DNA of 64,000 bases from Harmothoe impar (GCA_947462335.1 OX381710.1:59838842-59902841); one strand, 5' to 3'. Counted from the stretch's first letter, positions 22,988 through 35,200 are shown. The notes: a model not told the origin generated them from the sequence alone. A program made the numbers and translations.

Positions 22988-25891
22988 TATGGGGGTCTAG
23001 AGTGTTCATTACTGAACACCTCCGGATGTTCATGGTGATTGAGACCTGGGAGGGTACCATGGTGCCCACTAGGTGATTATACGTGATCACCCACAGTGAT
23101 CATGGCGTAAGCATGGGTGATCATGGTCATCACAATGATCACCCCAGGTGGTGAACTCAGTAGGTTTTACCCTAGGTATATAGGAAGTCGCCGTTATGAA
23201 ATAATATTGTATAAGTATGGCTAGGAGGAACAAATATGAGAGAGACATTACTGGATCATATATAAACATTCGAATCTGCATCGGTTTTGTATGCAACATG
23301 GCAGAGTGTTAGGTCCATCCCTCTTCAACCTAAACCATCAGCGATCCAATAGAAGGAATCTCCTTGAGGCAATCAGAGAAACAAGACTCGGTCCTCCGCC
23401 CCCCCTCCTCCCACGCCATCTTGTCACCCCATCGCCCTATAGCTACCCAGAACCATTTACTATGGCATGCCTACTAGGTCAAATTAAGTAAAGACTGCAT
23501 TTGGGCAGAACTATTGGTTAGTACTGATAGTATTTCAGTTTGAATATGCAATAATAGTTACCGGTATCTTCGTTTCATATCATCATGGTAATGTTTTATT
23601 AACTTCAAAAGGTTCATTATTTGTCAGACATCTTTTAACGACTGGTTGGCCAACCGCAGGCTGTCCTCAGAAGAAGTTTATATCACGCAGGGTAGAGGAC
23701 ATTCTACCAGTGCTGTTATGCATAAATGGCTACAGTCAGCTGACCATATAATAAATTAATAAAGGAATAAGGAACAAATTAGGGACATTGTCGATTGATA
23801 GTTACAGAGCTCTAGTGAATTCTGCAAAGCCAACAGGGGTTTCAACGTGTGTGTTCCTGGGCAAGCTAGGAGGCTTCCAAACCATGCACACAGAAATATA
23901 TGTTATATAGCTCACAACCTTCACCCATCTCTCCCAGCACCCTTCTGCCACCCTCCCTTGAAGCCAACCTTCTTTATGTGCGCCGCCATCTCAGGCCGCA
24001 AGCCGTGGGTGCTGTTAATGTCCTGTAGGATTGGGGACCTGAATGGAAGATGCCCCTTCAGCATCTATTCACTTTATGGGGAAACACATTCAGCCGGGGG
24101 AAGAAGCAGGAGAAAGGAAGCAGAGAACCCTGATTGTAACCACTTTCACGCTACTCTAGAGTCTGTTGTGAAGTAAACTGATCTAATATGGGTTACAAGG
24201 GGTCTTCCTGGGGCCATCCCATGGCTCATGTACGTGTAGGATAACAGGTTTTATTGCTGTGGGAAAGAGGTAAATCATATTTATCTAGCCATACAGTCTA
24301 ATGGTTAAGTCCTGTTCTTCTTTCTGCTGACTGTTTTATTGCCTTTTCACCCATTTCTGTGCATGGAGAGGGGAGACAGTCTTGGGGAAGTTGACATGAG
24401 TGACAGCCTTAGCTGCAGAAAACATGGGAATGTATTGCTTCATTCCCATGGAAAAAGACATTGGCTAATTTTTAGGATGGCATTCAGAATTGCCTTTGGG
24501 AATTGAATCTGTCCTTGTGCAGGTTTTGTTACCAGTACTCCTCCTTTCTCTGTGTGTGTGGAAAGCAGCCCAGGAGAGTTGCGTAAATTGGCCATGCATC
24601 TAAAACATAAATCAGAGTCTGGGTGAATGTAGTTCCGGCCCCTGGTTTGTACTCGAGGATCGTTAGGGTGTTAGGCTATAGGGGGAATGCATGTGAGAGG
24701 GCCATAAGTAGGAGCAGCAATTCCTGCAGCATGTTTGGGCATGCTGTCTACATGACGGCCACCCCTCAGTCACCCATACACAGAGCTGCTCCCCTAGAGT
24801 TGCTCACCTCGTAAAGGTTCTCCGATATACAAAGGGCTCCATGATACATCTCCCTCTACTCCTAGAATATAATGCCGTAAGTCGTCGGTCTCCACAGTCC
24901 GCCATATTGTCCCTTAAGTAGGAGACATGTCCATGGTTGGCATGGATTCAATGTCCACTGCCGCCATGCATGGTGAAGACATTGTTAGATGCGGTGTTTA
25001 TGCCAACTAGAGCCAATAAAAAACGTGTTTCAGGCAACACCACCCCAACATTAGTGAAGCTTTTGTCAAAAATAAAGTCAATTCCTATGAATGCCTTACA
25101 ATGATCTCAGAAGCCTCAATACTAGTCTGACGTCAGTAAATAGCCATCTAATGGAAACATCCAAATTTATTTTGATATAGGATGCTAATTAAATAAACTT
25201 AATTAAAATTAATGAGCCGTTAGTCGATATGGCGATTTGTGACTCATTCCTGAAATCCGCCCTATTTCCCTTGAATTCCCAACCACACATATTTTTCCTG
25301 AAGCACAACCCTATGTTGTTTGGCGTCGTTTGTCACTGACTTCTTTCACCGTGGTGCTGCAGTATCAGTCTGTATAGGTGTACGCATTATGCAGCTATAT
25401 AACCAACCTTGGAGATGTGGGCAAAGAACGTACGTATAAACGGTACGTACAAAAGTATGTACGTACTTAACTCTTCAATCAGGTCTTGATACAGCCAGAG
25501 ATATAGATACCAAACAACCTGAGATTAGTTTGAACGTATAATAATTCTGTACAACATGTATGAAAGTTTCTTAAATCCGTATGTATACCTGGTGAGTGTC
25601 AGTTGGGATTTGGGATTTGTTCTACCTTAGGACAGTGAGAGCAGGGAGGGAAAGGGACATACAATGGACAAACACGCCTGCAATGAAATGTGATACGCTT
25701 TCAATGTAGCGGTCTCATCGAACGAAAACATTTCAGTAGTGTTTTAAGTGGTTGCATGAACTTGAAGTGTATATTACATTAATCTCGAAAGTGAAAATTT
25801 CAGTGCAAAATGAGAAGGATATAACGCCTTCGTGACAATCTAACCTGAATTAAAAACGACCATTGTAATATCAATCGGAGGTATAAAACAG
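22988..25891 (-). other. intron sequence
   Basis: Includes a GATCAC/GTGATCAT-rich palindromic patch at about 23020-23160, YY1-like words at 23413 and 24898, and a possible regulatory block at 25010-25330. No exon is supported. A cluster of TACGTA palindromes lies at 25428-25468. Confidence 0.35.
25010..25330. promoter_or_regulatory. possible conserved non-coding element / enhancer
   Basis: Non-repetitive, with a dense set of homeodomain-type sites (GCTAATTAAATAAACTTAA, TTAAAATTAATGAG), a TGACGTCA CRE palindrome near 25130 and an ATTTATTTTGAT word. It lies in the long intron of the minus-strand gene. Function is inferred from motif clustering only. Confidence 0.3.
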
Positions 25892-26118
25892 CAGGGGCGG
25901 ATCCAGGAATTTGCTGAGGGGGGTGTGAGGCCCCTATCCCTCAAAAGGCCCCTATCCCTCAAAATTGGTCCGTTTGAGGGATAGGGACCAGGTGAAGTCC
26001 CTATGTGCCAAACAGCCCCTATCCCTCAAAACGGTTTGAGACATAGGGCCCATGTGAAGTCCCAAAGCCCCAAATATTTTTTCTATGTCCCTATCCCTCA
26101 AAATATATAATCACTCTT

Positions 26119-27091
26119 GTGAGGCAGAGGGGGGGGGGAGCTGAAAAGAAATTAGTGGTATGGCCCATTGTAGGAAAAAAAGGGGCGAGTGAAACCTTTT
26201 GACGAGAGGGCCATGGAATATTTTGACTGGAATAGAGGTGGGGGGGGGGGGGGGGATTGCCCCCCCCCCCCCAAAAAAAAATCTCCTTATATATGTGCTA
26301 TCATGTCTCCAGAGCAGATCACGATAATAATAAACATGGATTAATTAATATAATTCTAACTCCTCAAACCTCCAGCATTATAACGCCCTTATCTAATGCT
26401 AGTAAAACCTATTTTATGGGTTAAAACTTTAAAAGTTCTAAGTAAGTAACATTTTCTTCGCCCATCTTTTATGTTTTTATGAATCCTGCCAATGAATTCA
26501 TATTCAAAAAGAATCATAAATTACTTTGTGAGACACACATACCTGTTTTAGGTTGCAAAATATACCTCATCATGGTTTAGAGCGTACAAAGTGATAACAG
26601 GTGTCAGTCTGCAAGCTATTGATATAGACCCCAGAAGGCACCCTTGATTTATTGTGAGGCCTACTTCCTTGCTGCAGAAGCAAGAAATCGTCCTAGAAAT
26701 TATTACAAAGGTTTTTGATGGATAGGGCTTTTGATACTTAGGGATTGTTTGTAGGATAGGGGCCTGACATGTCCCTATCCCTCAAATGACCCCTATCCTA
26801 CAAATATTTGTGAGATAGGGGCTGTTTAAATGTGGTCCCTATGTCTCAAAATTGTGTGGGATAGGGACTTTTTGCTATATAGGGACCTGAGGTGGGCCCT
26901 AAGTCTCAAACGGCCCCTATCTCACAAATATTTGAGGGATAGGGGCCTTTTGAGGGATAGGGGCCTCACAGGGGGGCCAAGATCTCGCTGAGAGTAGTTG
27001 TCAAGGGATGGAGTACCGCAAGCGCAGCGCCGTGACCAACTAGGGGGGTTTGGGGGCATGCCCCCCCCCAAGGAAATTTTGAAATTCCTGT
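26119..27091. repeat. 973 bp tandem duplication, copy 1 (empty site)
   Basis: Begins GTGAGGCAGAGGGGGG and runs to a GAAATTTTGAAATT tail. It is nearly identical to the copy starting at 27092, with few substitutions (for example TTAATTAATA versus TTAATCAATA). It includes a back-to-back G run and C run (26239-26272). At about 26630-26638 it reads CCCAGAAGGCACCC without interruption, which is the pre-insertion state of the transposon in copy 2. Confidence 0.9.
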
Positions 27092-29284
27092 GTGAGGCAG
27101 AGGGGGGGGGGAGCTGAAAAGAAATTAGTGGTATGGCCCATTGTAGGAAAAAAAGGGGCGAGTGAAACCTTTTGACGAGAGGGCCATGGAATATTTTGAC
27201 TGGAATAGAGGTGGGGGGGGGGGGGATTGCCCCCCCCCCCCCCAAAAAAAAAATCTCCTTATATATGTGCTATCATGTCTCCAGAGCAGATCACGATAAT
27301 AATAAACATGGATTAATCAATATAATTCTAACTCCTCAAACCTCCAGCATTATAACGCCCTTATCTAATGCTAGTAAAACCTATTTTATGGGTTAAAACT
27401 TTAAAAGTTCTAAGTAAGTAACATTTTCTTCGCCCATCTTTTATGTTTTTATGAATCCTGCCAATGAATTCATATTCAAAAAGAATCATAAATTACTTTG
27501 TGAGACACACATACCTGTTTTAGGTTGCAAAATATACCTCATCATGGTTTAGAGCGTACAAAGTGATAACAGGTGTCAGTCTGCAAGCTATTGATATAGA
27601 CCCCAGAACCCAGCCAGCATGCCCACATGGGCCCCAACGGGGCAGAAACTGGGCACACTGGGCTAACCTGGGCTTGGGCTCCGGGTGGGGTATGCATGGG
27701 CTCTCAGGTGGGCCCCACCTGGGCTATGCCCACAGAGTTCATGTTTATCATTGCACTGGGAATACTTTAAATCACACCCAGATGTCCTTCCCTCATGCTT
27801 ACTCCAACTTTAAGTCTCATTTACACCAACATTTCTGAAACTAGGTTTGACCTGGGCTATGACTGGGCAAACTGGGCCAAGATAAACCTGGGCTGTTGGT
27901 GGGCTATAGCCTGGGTATGAGGTGGGCCCCAGCTAGGATCTGCCTATTGATAAAATATGATTATTTCAGAAAATGTTTCTTACATCAATTCCATAATAGT
28001 TTTTTTGTGAAAGTGTGCTGTTATTTGCATTTTTCTTTTTGCATGTCTACTGGGCTACAACTGGGCAAGGTGGGCAGAGTTTCCGAATTCCTCACTAGAT
28101 GGCAGCACTGCATGTGTTGTGAAGTATTAGATGTAAACACAGATTTATTTCTTTATTTACAATGGTAATTAATGCCCTAACATTATTCAAAATGATTGGA
28201 AATAACACAGATTTCATAGTTAATTGATATGATCTAAAGCTGGATACTGTAATGTTTTAAAAATTAGGAAAACAATGAACGCTTAAATGTTGACACCTCT
28301 TGCTTGGGTATGAGCATAATTTATAGCCCTGGGTGTGCTTCTCACTATTATCACCTTCTTGCCATGCATGGACTGCTTGGCTATGATAGGAGTGTCACAA
28401 TAAAGTGGCCTACCTTACCTGCAGTCAATAGATGTATTTGGTTCTCTTTGCTCCTTTGATAAAAGGAACAGAGGACAACATACAGTTATTTACTGTATGA
28501 AAACCATCTGGGCTGGCCCACTTAGGACCCAGTTGTGGCCCACCTTCCAGGGTCCAGATGGAATATGGGGCATTTAATACACCTAAACCTATAAATAAAC
28601 AATAAAACACCAAATTTGATATTATTGGTATTCAAGGTAATGGTACTCCTAAATGCACATATGGGGCCCAGCTGGGGCCTGAGTAGCACTGAAACTGAGC
28701 AGCCCACCTGGGCTCCGCATGGGTGCACGGGACAGCCCCAGGTGGGCCCCGTCCGGGCAGCCCAACTGGGCCCCAGATGACAGTCCTATTGGGACCCAGC
28801 TGGGGCCCAGCAACCAATGCTGGCTGGGAAGGCACCCTTGATTTATTGTGAGGCCTACTTCCTTGCTGCAGAAGCAAGAAATCGTCCTAGAAATTATTAC
28901 AAAGGTTTTTGATGGATAGGGCTTTTGATACTTAGGGATTGTTTGTAGGATAGGGGCCTGACATGTCCCTATCCCTCAAATGACCCCTATCCTACAAATA
29001 TTTGTGAGATAGGGGCTGTTTAAATGTGGTCCCTATGTCTCAAAATTGTGTGGGATAGGGACTTTTTGCTATATAGGGACCTGAGGTGGGCCCTAAGTCT
29101 CAAACGGCCCCTATCTCACAAATATTTGAGGGATAGGGGCCTTTTGAGGGATAGGGGCCTCACAGGGGGGCCAAGATCTCGCTGAGAGTAGTTGTCAAGG
29201 GATGGAGTACCGCAAGCGCAGCGCCGTGACCAACTAGGGGGGTTTGGGGGCATGCCCCCCCCCCCCCAAGGAAATTTTGAAATT
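27092..29284. repeat. tandem duplication, copy 2 (interrupted)
   Basis: The second copy of the 973 bp unit, directly adjacent to the first. Without the 1220 bp insert at 27609-28828 and one copy of the 2 bp duplication it measures 971 bp. The near-identity with copy 1 implies a recent duplication, and the transposon arrived after it. Confidence 0.9.
27609..28828. mobile_element. 1220 bp DNA transposon, CCCAGCCAGCAT ends, AA target duplication
   Basis: Perfect 12 bp terminal inverted repeats (CCCAGCCAGCAT and ATGCTGGCTGGG). Comparison with the uninterrupted sister copy gives the exact borders and a 2 bp AA duplication (27607-27608 and 28829-28830). Both ends carry GGGCCC, CTGGGC and TGGGGCCCAG words in alternating orientation; the core at about 27950-28500 is AT-rich and unique. 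No transposase is visible. A YY1 word is absent. The superfamily is not assigned: a 2 bp duplication is unusual outside TA-inserting families and the AA/GAA alignment is slightly ambiguous. Confidence 0.88.
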
Positions 29285-29609
29285 TAGACATCAAATGGTG
29301 CATTCTAGTGCATTTGAGAGTTGTAGATTGAGAGGTTAATGTGTTCCCATTTATATACAATATTTTCAAGTTACCAAAGTTTGCCTATTCATTTCCCTAA
29401 ACATCCCTTGATCCCCTACATAATTATAGGCCTCTCAAATATTCCTCCTTGGCATAGGCCTACACCTCTGCCTAAATATTCCTCCCCTTATATCCCTCTC
29501 CTTCCCTAACCATTCATTTCCCTGACCATCCGTCTGGGAGTATATGTAAATATCTAGGTTGATACAGAGGGAGAGATAGGTAAGGGTAGGGGAAACCAGG
29601 GTAGAGATA

Positions 29610-29785
29610 CAGTCAACCCTCACTTCCTCGAACGTTTACTTCCTCGGATCCCTCACTTCCTCAGACAGCTGACTGGCAACATCCCCTATATGCTCCATTA
29701 TATTTGGACTTAAATCCTCGGAAAACTTGCTTCCTCAGACATTTTTCCTTGCATTTTCCAAATTCGAGGAAGTGAGGGCCGACTG
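29610..29785. mobile_element. 176 bp pogo/Tigger-like MITE
   Basis: The left end CAGTCAACCCTCACTTCCTC and the right end GAGGAAGTGAGGGCCGACTG are inverted copies with two mismatches. The left flank is TA, as expected for Tc1/mariner-pogo elements; the right flank reads AA, so one copy of the duplication has mutated. CAGTNNACCCTC-type ends are typical of Tigger/pogo derivatives. The interior repeats CTTCCTCRGA. It is non-coding and nested in the 25892-30931 composite. Confidence 0.8.
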
Positions 29786-30931
29786 AACATGGATAGGGGG
29801 AGAGAGAAAGCAGAGTGATAGGTGGCCGAATTTAGAGGAAGGGAGAGAGGGCTAGCAGAAGGAAAGGTAAATGAAGGGACAAACATTCGCAAAGGCAGGG
29901 ATTGGCAGGGAAACAGCTCGATATGGTAGATATGAGGAAATAGAAACTGTAGTGGTAAGAAATAACATTGCATATGGCAACAAATTTCCTGGGATGTAGC
30001 CCTAAATTTATACCCCCTCCTCAGATTGCTGACAAAGTGCGTTTATTTCTTTATTCTTTCCCTTCCTTCTATTCTCCTTTTCCCCCTTTCTTTGTTGGCC
30101 TGACCCAAGATCCACCATTGACTGTAGGAACTCTCCAAAATGTAGCCCTGACTCTGCACATTGGGGGTAAATTGCAACATTGCTACTTAAATTCTCTGAA
30201 TGGTAGCCCTAAATGGGCCCCCCCTCCACATCTTGGAGGCACATTGAGGTGGAAATTATTCCAGAGATAACCCTAAATGGGCTCCCTGTACACATTGCAC
30301 TTTGTAGGCACATTGACGGAAAAGTCTAGTCTGCCCCTACATTTACAAGGTAGATCTCGGATCTCTAGCCTGCCCCTACATTTATAAGCTGGATCAGCCC
30401 TCCACAAATTTTGAGCAAAATATCTCCACATAATGTAACTCGTTAGTGCTAAGTAAGGACATGAGGGGGGAGGGGGTGAGGCCACAAACACGTAGCCCAG
30501 TCACCATACACAGTCTTAGGTGAATTCAGTTAATTCATGTGCATGAATTATGACAAGAGAGTGAGCTTACTCCAGTGGAGACCTCCATTGGGTGGGCATT
30601 GGGCTGGTATGATTCTGCATTGACCTTCTGCATTAGATGAGCTTAGCCTGGGAGAGGGGGAGGTTGAATGCAAAATTTCGGCCCCCGCCTCTCCATATTC
30701 TGAAGGCAGGCCTAGAAATTCTGGCTCACCTTTATGTACAACCCAATGAAAAGGTCCCCGGAAAGTAGTCTTCAACATATTTGGCATCATCAGGTATCAT
30801 ACAGTTTGACATTTCTTCAAGATCTTGGCCCCCCTCTCCTTTTTTTCTTTCTCCCCCCTCCTTCTTCTCCTCCTCCTCCTTTTTTTGGAGGGGGGGGGGC
30901 AGTTATTGATACTCCCCTGGATCCGCGCCTG

Positions 30932-31339
30932 TAAACATAATGCATGGGCCTAATACGCATCGCGACCACTTTTGGGAAGAAGTGCCATGCTGCCTGTATT
31001 TTGACGTAGTGAATGGATCATGCCACTGCTGATATTAATAACCCTCTCTTCAGTTAATTGAGCAGCAACTGGTGGGTAAACCCCCCTCTCCATAGGGACC
31101 TGTGATATGGGATAGATGAGGCATCAATCAGCACCCTACGGCATGCCTCTAAACACGTCACAAATAGAATAAGAAGTCGGGAATATGGTTCCTTAGTAAA
31201 TGAGATAAAGTTCCGAATGTCCTAGGTGCCTCAATTTAAAGACTTGCCACTGCCAGCTGGAGCTAACTTTCAAAGGCAGCACACATATACAAACGACATT
31301 AATGACGCAGCATTCAACACAAGATGCATCAACACTTAC
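30932..31339 (-). other. intron sequence next to the 31340-31619 exon
   Basis: The 3' side of the exon on the minus strand. It starts with the donor (GTAAGT at 31334-31339 on the minus strand) and has no other feature. A frame running through the donor to about 31193 is the alternative-frame read-through and is not expected to be used. Confidence 0.5.
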
Positions 31340-31619
31340 ATGTTCCGTGTCCTTGCGCATGTCCATGAGATCCATGGGGACCGTGTTGATGATGGAGTTG
31401 TTGTTGTTGTTGGTTGTGTTGTTGTTGGTGTTGTTGTTGGTTGTGGTCCGGGTGCTGCTGCTGTTGGTGGTCCCTGGCATGGTCTGCTTTGGAGTGGCTA
31501 TGGTCACGGTCGCCCTCCTCGCTCGGTCCGCGCCCACTGTCTGTGTTGGATCCCTCCCCCGAGGACGTGCTGTCCGCGTCGCCGCGCTCCTGCTTCATCA
31601 GCTGCAGGAACTGGTGTAC
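31340..31619 (-). CDS. penultimate coding exon, adhesion-receptor-like cytoplasmic tail
   Basis: The acceptor CATGCTGCAG precedes GTACACCAG at 31619, and the donor GTAAGT follows CGGAACAT at 31340. The 280 bp exon encodes 93 codons plus one base (phase 1), which joins the terminal exon with no frame break (T plus TA gives Leu). The start is VHQFLQLMKQERGD, then STSSGEGSNTDSGRGPSEEG, an acidic Ser/Gly motif I associate with cytoplasmic tails of cadherin-family adhesion proteins (memory-based, not searched). The second half is Asp/His/Lys then a Gln/His tract produced by CAA/CAC repeats. Third-position GC is high except in that tract. No signal peptide or membrane span is present, so the extracellular part must be upstream. 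The +1 frame is also open to the donor, but its phase would place a stop at the start of the last exon. Confidence 0.85.
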
Positions 31620-31650
31620 CTGCAGCATGGGCACATGGGGCATTAGTACA

Positions 31651-32294
31651 CAGGGCAGAGGGGCGTAGTGATACACATGTCAGAGGGGCGTAGTGATACA
31701 CATGTCAGAGGGGCGTAGTGATACACATGTCAGAGGGCACGTATTGATACACATGTCAGAGGGTGCGTATTAATACACATGTCAGAGGGGCGTAGTGATA
31801 CACATGTCAGAGGGGCGTAGTGATACACATGTCAGAGGGGCGTAGTGATACACATGTCAGAGGGGCGTAGTGATACACATGTCAGAGGGGCGTAGTGATA
31901 CACATGTCAGAGGGGCGTAGTGATACACATGTCAGAGGGCACGTATTGATACACATGTCAGAGGGTGCGTATTAATACACATGTCAGAGGGTGCGTATTG
32001 ATACACATGTCAGAGGGGCGTAGTGATACACATGTCAGAGGGGCGTAGTGATACACATGTCAGAGGGGCGTAGTGATACACATGTCAGAGGGCACGTATT
32101 GATACACATGTCAGAGGGTGCGTATTAATACACATGTCAGAGGGTGCGTATTAATACACATGTCAGAGGGTGCGTATTGATACACATGTCAGAGGGGCGT
32201 AGTGATACACATGTCAGAGGGGCGTAGTGATACACATGTCAGAGGGGCGTAGTGATACACATGTCAGAGGGGCGTAGTGATACACATGTCAGAT
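31651..32294. repeat. 25/26 bp minisatellite with higher-order structure, about 24 units
   Basis: Units begin ACACATGTCAGAGGG and end in one of four ways: GCGTAGTGAT (type A, 25 bp), CACGTATTGAT (B, 26 bp), TGCGTATTAAT (C, 26 bp) or TGCGTATTGAT (D, 26 bp). The order from 31673 is A2, B, C, A6, B, C, D, A3, B, C, C, D, A4, so the B-C-(C)-D block has been amplified as a cassette. A degenerate unit at 31651-31672 leads in. The array lies in the intron directly upstream (minus strand) of the exon at 31619, about 30-50 bp from its acceptor. Confidence 0.95.
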
Positions 32295-35200
32295 GGGGCT
32301 TATACATACACATAGTACAATTATACACCATTATAATAGAATTATGATTATATGTGTTTATATATATATATAAATACATACATACATACATCACAGTTTT
32401 GTGTCCACTAGGTAACAGTGGATACTACGTGGTGATAACTTGACAACCACTAATTGTATTCAGATCGATTTCAACAGGTGTCACAGAAAGAAAAACACCC
32501 GAGCAAAATCAGATTAAGTGTTATTTCTTGGTAAAGCTTGATTTGCCAGAGCTATTCTCCCATTTATTTCCCCCCAAATCTTCGTCATAAAGGGCATGCA
32601 GTCTAGGATCCCTAACAAAGATTCGATTTCAAGAAGCACTAATAGGCAAACACTGGCATAATAACAGCCACAAAGGTATCGGGACGAAATGGATTTCATC
32701 GCAATAATATTGTATACAGGTCTCATTTTGCAATGCAATATAGACTTCTAACTTTGGACGTGTAAAGGTTAAGGTTCATTTATGAATGTCGATGCTGTGA
32801 AGATTAATGTACAATGACAGTGTATTTCACTGCTGTTGTAGTAACCCTATACTAATGCACTAATAGAACAAGGGCTATGTTACACACCTTGTTGTACGAT
32901 TACGCGTGTAGACATTTAACATTCTTTCCCTGACGATTTATGTATAAAGGTGAACGATATTGCTTACAGAGGCTGCCCTTTTAGCTACACTAAGCGACTG
33001 CTTTCTTTTTAAGAACGAACCTCATAAGCCGGGAAGGTGTTTCACAAGCAATATGGATATATCTATTGTATATACATGTGATGTTGGAGAGACTGGAAAT
33101 ATAACTACTATTTCAAGTGTTTCAAAAAGGATCATTTCTAACTTTTGCACTTAGGAGTGAAAAATATCCCATATATATAGAGAGAGATTCATCCTTGTGA
33201 GGCACTAGTGCCATTGACCATACGTTTGATCTATAAGTGATCAACTAAATGATCACCTCCCATTTCAGTATGTAAATTGTGAGCTTATTCATAATCGAAG
33301 TATTTGGCCATTTTGTGTATAGTATGTATACCATATGACCAACATATTAATAGAGAGATTTTATATAAACTGTCAATCAATCCAAAGATGGTCGTAAACA
33401 TATGGCCTCCATGAATTGATCCCAAATGAACAGGGATACTTATTAATGGAAGGCTTATTTTACCATGTAGAAGCACCACAAAATGTACATGTCATATTTA
33501 ACACGTGTATCTGGTGTAAATCAAAGAAATACAAATTAGCATGTCTATATATCAACAAATATAATAAGGGAACCTTTTACCTCCGCCTAATTCTGCCCTT
33601 TGAAACATCCATTTAAAGGTATTAAACACAATCTTGATTCCTTAATGACTCTTGGGGATATTAGCCTGATACTTATAGAACACAAAGAAAAGGGGAAAGA
33701 GGCCTATGCCACAGGGTTTATTTGTCTTTTGGAGGGCATTCATATTTGAGTGCATTACATATAGGCCTTGATGAGAAAATCATATTTTTCGACATTTTTC
33801 CACACAGAAGAAATCTCCCAACAGTGTCTCAATGAAAATGCAGGCATGCATTTACATGATCATTAGGAACATGTTCAAAACAAGAAAATATGGGGTCCCA
33901 GGCAAAATTAAATCATCCTGAATTAATCAAAATAAAAACTATTTACTGTATGAGCCTATGGGCACAGCAAAAAGGAAATATAGTGACAGAAATCTGAAAA
34001 TATTGTGGTTGTAGGTGGTTTCTTTATTGCTACCAGGTGCCATATACGTAGATTGTGTTGTATACCTTTAATACTGGCTGTAACGTTCTTATCAATGCAT
34101 GCATCACTCGTAAATATCCCTTGTAACTCCACCTATGACTGATCAGAATACTTACAACCAGTGGGGGCAAGGAATGGTCGTGACTGATGGCCTTTCAGAA
34201 ACACGTTGATTGATATATTTCAGCCTTTGCAAAACACCTTCTTCGTGTTGTTTCTTTGATAATATCTAAATGTTACATACAACCGAGCCCTGACTCATTG
34301 TTCCGATAAAACATGAATGCGAATACATGTAAACTTTAGATGCTTTGAAACTACAAGGTTTTTTGAGCTCACCAACAGACCTTAAGATTTCTGGGGAATT
34401 GGCCATTTTGGGTTTGAAATACAAATCTGCGCATGGGCAGTGGACCAGTGAACCTACCTACATATGAATCTGATTATGCTGGAAGGGTAGCTGAGGACCT
34501 GTATAATCATATCCAAATACCATGACTGAACATGTACTGTATAACATGAACACTTGTATGTTCTACCCACTCACAACCTTGATACACTCTTTGTGGCCCA
34601 GGCCAACATACAAGAAGGTGGGTTTCCCGTAACAACTATAAAGGATTTTACAGCGAAACTCCTAAAACCGGGCCCAAAACTGAGCTAAGCACAAAAAGAA
34701 TTTCAACCTGCCAGGCTTGTTACCGGAAACCAACTCTTTAAAAACAAACAATTAACCCGATGTAGTGCAGGGGTTCGTTATTAAAGCTCTCTGTTAAATT
34801 GTTGAATTGCCTTAAATATTTAGGATAAGGTATGTCACTTCCCGCCATATGTAGGTAGTTACCCACCTGGAATTCACATCATACACACAGTGTCTCTCTG
34901 TGCCCATCACTGCGCAGTAATGCAGTGGTCCTCCAGAGTGCACCTCTATCTCAATGTAGATAGATTACCCAACCCGACAATTTGTTTCATTCAGTGTCCA
35001 TCTTATGTCTTGGCCGATTGGTGTTTATGATACTATGCAACAGTCCTACTTGCTAAAACTATAATAAACTATCGTCTGCACTGATTAAGAATACATTTAA
35101 AAGCATTTACAAAGAAGCACGACCAATAACAGAGGCTTATCACACTCCACTGGAAATAAATTAGAAAACGGCATTTGAAAATAACAAATTGGAATATAAA

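Larger units (their letters stand above)
25892..30931. mobile_element. composite repeat region bounded by CAGGNGCGGATCCAGG inverted ends
   Basis: The left end CAGGGGCGGATCCAGG (25892-25907) is matched by the inverse end CCTGGATCCGCGCCTG (30916-30931), 15 of 16 positions. The flanks, TAAAACAG on the left and TAAACATA on the right, are similar but not an exact duplication. Inside lie many copies of CCCTATCCCTCAAA in both orientations, a 973 bp tandem duplication, a later 1220 bp transposon and a small pogo-like MITE. No transposase frame is recognisable. It may be one degraded element enlarged by nested insertions, or two related elements with outward-facing ends. Confidence 0.55.

Noticed and set aside
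31226..31693. 155-codon plus-strand frame over the 31340-31619 exon
   Set aside because: It is the antisense shadow of the exon and runs on into the minisatellite; no plus-strand splice signals.
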